Source of the DNA: Amoebophrya sp. AT5.2
Lineage: Eukaryota > Sar > Dinophyceae > Syndiniales > Amoebophryaceae
Direction of reading: 5' to 3'
Assembly (NCBI GenBank): GCA_005223375.1
Contig: RXOD01003917.1
Location: forward strand, 1-37,405
Length of the DNA: 37,405 bases
Shown here: piece after piece, positions 33,801-37,405 of the stretch
How the letters are laid out: each line of letters opens with the position of its first letter
Numbering within the stretch: position 1 is the first letter of the stretch
Notes under the pieces: generated by a model
What the model was told of the DNA's origin: nothing
Seen by the model: only the letters and a program-made list of their open reading frames with translations
Databases searched by the model: none
Position numbers and translations under genes: made by a program

Positions 33801-34743
33801 TGGGTCATCCGCCAGCGCTGCAGTGTCAGCAACCAGTTCCTTAGGCCCAGCAGAAGTACAAGAAGAAGAAGTTTTTGACGCAGCTCAGGAACAAAATCTA
33901 CGCCTATCGAGCGCGTCTGCGTCTGCGAGTTCCGTGCGGCTTACGCCGCTAGAAGGCGGCGCCTCCGCCTCGCGACGCAGCTCGTCTGCCGATGACGATC
34001 CGATGGTTGCGCCGCTAGTGTCGCCTTCGTCGATGATGTTTCAAAGAAACAAAAACATGTTCGCGGACATGGAGATGGACGCGTCTGACGGCGAGGAAAT
34101 CGTGGACGAAGATATCATTTCCGAGCAAGTTGCGGACGACTGGGCGAACCTTGGTGAGGACGAGGAGGCCTCGCTAGTGGACGACGAGGACGATGACGAC
34201 GCTGCAGCGGTGCCGTTTCGTGCTGTGGACGAGCCGGCACAGGCACCAGAATACGAAGAAAATCAAGGAGCTGCGGAAGAAAATTCGGCTTCGGAAAGCG
34301 GTCGCGATTATAGGAACAATAGCAGAAATTCGTCGACGAGCAGCTGCAGCTCATCCTCGTCCGGCTCGTCACAGCGAGGAAACATGGATACGAGCTATAG
34401 CCGCGCCAGCAGGAATCAGAGCGCTGACGCAGAGCACGCGGAAGAGGAACTGCTGGGTAGGTCTTCCTCGGCGTCCGCCGCAACGGAAGGCGAACACCAA
34501 ATCGCGTCGTCGTCAGCAGCGTCTTCAGCAGGAGCAGAAAAAATGACAAGCAGTAGGCATAGTAGCAAAGCATCCGGTTCTGGTTCCGGATCCGGGCCGC
34601 CACAGCCCCCCGCGCGACGAACGCCATCTGCCGCATCAAGCGCGAGCAGCTCGTCAAGTAGTAGCGCAACGCCACTCTCGTCTGCGTGCTCGCGCGATCT
34701 GGACGCAGCACTGGCGCAGTTTGAGGAGCTGCAATCCGATTAG
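27884..34743 (+). CDS. Giant low-complexity and coiled-coil protein of unknown function, four exons
   Basis: Exons 27884-28186, 28298-31267, 31457-31609 and 31792-34743 join in phase 0 to give about 2125 residues. The N-terminal 150 or so residues look like a folded beta-rich domain split by intron 1 (TVYLRNLRAEPLEIADLRLE; then FEEFMEIRLRTGELFSYSVI). Coiled-coil helices follow (LESSNNMLRQQLRKKRATDA; HAQLLSLEAEVMELRADLLQ), then long Ser/Pro/Glu/Asp-rich disorder. Exon 3 encodes an amphipathic helix (EEKVEAVFALLQTIQDQIAK) that continues in exon 4. Exon 4 holds two further helical stretches (about 32520-32650 and 32860-33110) and ends in acidic and Ser-rich tails. For exon 3 an acceptor at 31375 is also in phase and would add 27 mostly basic residues; the GC-rich codon pattern starts only at 31457, so I prefer that. 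The family is not recognised; a scaffold role is a guess. Confidence 0.75.
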
Positions 34744-36401
34744 CCTACGAAGGAAAAAGAAAAACATGAGAATCAATTCTTCTATTCTTTCACTTACATC
34801 ATACTAGTACTACTTCTGGATGTGGATCTGGAGGAGGAGGGATAGGGATACCCATCCCGATTGCGCTGCGTAGGTACCCATACATTTCCGCCATCAAGGT
34901 TTGTGAATGCACATTATTTTTACGTTTTGCGTACGTTTTGCTTTTGATTTTGTATCAACTGGTACTTCATGTCTATGGGTTTCGTTCAGTGCTGCTGCTG
35001 TCTCTCTGCCTCGCTCTCGATCTAGTACTTAAGCTACTAGCTTACTACAAACAACTACATTCTTTCACAGCCTCAACAACACTGCCTGACTCTGATGGTA
35101 CTTACTTACATAGAGTTTTTGCCTGAATACAACATCCATATTGAGCTGCTGAGTGCTACTGTAATTTGAGAGTGCTGTCGAGTCGTCCGACAGTGTCGAC
35201 GACCGGGACCGCATTTGTATCGACGCTTTGTGCATCCGTAGAAATTGCATACTTTGTGCCCCTGCTTCCAACGTGTGCAGTACCGCCGCTTTTGCAATTG
35301 CATCTTCTGATATTTTGCGCAACCGAGGATGAACTTGAACGCTATCGCAAATTGTGCAACCATTTCGATCATCGACGACTGACGCTGAGGCGGCGATGAA
35401 TAAGAGGTGAGTTGTCGACGCGGAGGCGGATGCCACGAAAATGGCGAAAACGAAATCGAAAAGCATCGACAGATGCATAGAAAGTAAAGACAGGGCAGAG
35501 AGACGAGAAGCAGAAGAAAATCGGCGCTGCTGCACTGTGGTGTTCATTTTTTGTCGACGATCAGCCGTGCATCGCGATCGCCATCGGATCTTCATCGCTC
35601 GATCTTCGGTGTCAAAATGTCAGGTATAAGTATGTAAGTAGTTCGTCCACGACGACGTATCTTTACGCACCACCAGAGGAACATCCATATTCACACTACG
35701 CGTGACCACAGGAGTAGATGTAGAAGGCTGGTGCTCTACGTTAAAAATCTATCATTGATGAAAGCTTTATACCATGCATGGTAAATTTTGGTTTGTTCTG
35801 TCGCTAACGCTATGCGATTGTTTTATAATTGAGGTTTGATAATTTTGCCTAGCACAGAAGCTCGCGCTCCGCAGGCACTGTTTGAGCCCAGCAAAAATGC
35901 ACGTTGCTGAAGTTGATGCTGAAGGTGGTAGCCTACTTCTCAACGGCGCCCTTGTGAGATCGTTGTACCGTCGTCGCAGGCAGAGTGGTTACAGCATCTG
36001 AATATATAACACTCGTAGAAGTAGGCTGACAGAAGATGAATATGAAGATGAACACCTTCACCGAAGAATGCGACTCATTAATAATCCACCCACCTGCATT
36101 GTTCTGCGAAATACAAAGGATGACGATATTCCGTGCTCTTTGTTTTTGAGCGGCACCGCTGGTGGAACACACGAAACCTCATTCAAGTTTTGCGCGGCCG
36201 CGCGCCACGAATCAAGTTCAAGACGATCAAGCACGACACGACCGACGAGCACTAGAAGAGCGACACAGACACTCACTCCCACAGCACTGTGTCTGTGATC
36301 TACTCCTGAAAGATTAGTTGGCCGCGCTCCTTGTGACCCTGCGACCTGCTCCTTACCTTTGGGCGCCTACTTAGTTGCCTGCTCGTCCTCGTCCACCGAT
36401 A
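34744..36401. other. Intergenic region, giant coiled-coil gene to HRD1-like gene
   Basis: No supported gene. A minus-strand open frame at 35065-35595 (176 codons) contains a hydrophobic, signal-like stretch (SMLFDFVFAIFVASASAS), but it lacks coding composition and any known motif. A small imperfect hairpin lies at 34839-34858 and a 14-bp palindrome at 35770-35783. Confidence 0.45.
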
Positions 36402-37202
36402 ATGAAGCTGGGTTCTTATTTCATGATTTCCGCGGGCGCCGCGGGGGTCAACTTGCTCCACGCCTGGAGCGTGCACGAGCAGTTTTATCCGGCGGTGATC
36501 CACTTGAGCAGCGACAAATTGAGCTTGGCCCTGCTGTACAACTTCGTCTTCGCCACCTTCCTCCTGTTCGGCTACGCCACGCTCAAATTCTTTATCGGTA
36601 CAAATCGAATTGCATTCATTTCTTTGTAAAACGTTTGAAAGGAGGATTGACTCTCTTCTTGGGACGGTGTCTTCTACCCGGTGTTGACACATCGGAATCG
36701 GGATGCAGTAGCAGTTTTGATTTCATACATTCTTCGTGTTCCTGTTCGTCGTAACAAGTATAGAAAGAACTAGGTAGTATATCGCGACGCCATCATCATC
36801 AATACAATTGACAGGCCGGCTCCGCGACCTGGAGATCGAGCAGTTGATTGATACTGGGCGCGGGTTCTTGGCCGACACGATTCTTTTCCTCGTGTTCTAC
36901 TCGCCGACCATCGACCAGAAGGAGGTGGCCACCTTCCAGTTGATGCAGTACATTGTGGGCGTCATTTTCCTGAAGATGTTTCATTTGATGGCCCAGATCA
37001 GAGTAAGTAGTATGTTCGAGATGGGAACGCCGAAGCGGTCCGTGAAGATAAAGCTGGCGGTGCTGATGGGACTGATGCTGGGCGTGGACCTGCTGCTGGT
37101 GCACAACTTCTATGCGGCGTTCGGGAGGCAAAGCACGTTCTACACGTGGATCCTGTTCGAGTGCGTCACCATGCTCGCGCTCATCACTGTCACGATATTC
37201 AA
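36402..37202 (+). CDS. HRD1/synoviolin-type ER membrane ubiquitin ligase, N-terminal part (3' end outside the window)
   Basis: Exons 36402-36597 and 36815-37202 (phase 1 junction) encode 194 residues of membrane helices. Hydrophobic segments lie at about 5-25, 40-62, 84-100, 108-128, 145-165 and 175-194. The order and signature strings match the HRD1/SYVN1 membrane region: an HxQFYP-like turn after helix 1 (HEQFYPAVIHLSSDKLSLAL), FFIGRLRDLEIEQL after helix 2, and LKMFHLMAQIRVSSMFE ahead of helix 5. HRD1 is the ER ubiquitin ligase and retrotranslocation channel of ER-associated degradation; its cytosolic RING would be encoded downstream and is not in the window. Exon 2 probably ends at AA|gtacta (37202). 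Reading through gives a stop at 37269 with an unlikely tail, so the next exon should lie beyond the right edge. The in-frame 'gtaagt' at 37003 is kept as coding because HRD1 aligns across it. Confidence 0.85.
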
Positions 37203-37405
37203 GTACTACTTGCTTCTTTGTTCGATCTGGTCTCTCTTGCTTAGCCTCACGCCCCCCAGAACACTGTAGGAGCTTGAGAATTTTTATACGAAACTCCTGC
37301 GCCCTTCCCGTTGTGCCCTCCCTTCTCATCGATATGGAAGCCCCACTCTCCCCACGCAACGGCACAGCTCCATCTGGGTGGTCAGCAATGGTTCGACGCC
37401 TTTTC

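Noticed and set aside
35065..35595. 176-codon minus-strand frame with a signal-like hydrophobic stretch
   Set aside because: AT-rich composition unlike the real genes, no motif, and the only minus-strand candidate in a one-way array.
37003..37020. gtaagt inside exon 2 of the HRD1-like gene as a splice donor
   Set aside because: Reading through keeps alignment with HRD1 around the R-V-x-x-M segment, and the frame continues into the next membrane helix.
1..37405. CRISPR arrays, bacterial operons, tRNA or rRNA genes
   Set aside because: None seen; the introns and gene style are eukaryotic.

Overview
The window looks like nuclear DNA of a protist. Ten coding loci can be supported and all lie on the + strand. 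Most are split by short spliceosomal introns (57 to about 290 nt) with GT-AG ends, and coding stretches are GC-rich at third positions. I placed 20 introns by hand, requiring that reading phase be kept across each junction. One-way gene order, compact spacing (about one gene per 3.7 kb), low-complexity proteins and a ciliary-type domain fit an alveolate of the dinoflagellate lineage, for example a compact syndinian such as Amoebophrya. That placement is inference; no rRNA, tRNA or spliced-leader gene was seen to anchor it.

Layout. 2-1411: 5'-truncated ORF of unknown family, possibly a mobile-element gag-like protein, followed by a tract dense in small hairpins (1426-1936). 3679-6600: single-exon protein with a CCCH zinc finger. 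7563-8740: three-exon multi-pass membrane protein resembling TMEM198/DUF4203. 9669-10508: small coiled-coil protein. 10622-11151: coding-like but unresolved. 12025-14849: four-exon coiled-coil protein. 15550-15846 and 18971-19273: two copies of a roughly 300-bp repeat on either side of a two-exon RING/TRAF-type zinc-finger protein (16368-18973); the second copy begins exactly at that gene's stop codon. 20081-20829: two-exon protein with a possible DM10-like segment. 21793-26437: seven-exon TPR and DnaJ-domain protein. 27884-34743: four-exon giant low-complexity and coiled-coil protein. 36402 to beyond the right part of the window: N-terminal membrane region of an HRD1/synoviolin-type ER ubiquitin ligase, its RING not in the window.

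These genes do not form an evident pathway. Three relate to protein quality control or ubiquitin (RING/TRAF, DnaJ/TPR, HRD1), but they are not adjacent and co-location may be chance. The points most worth following are the hairpin tract beside the orphan ORF, the repeat pair anchored on a stop codon, and introns that share sequence motifs and favour GTAC donors, which recalls introner-type intron spread.
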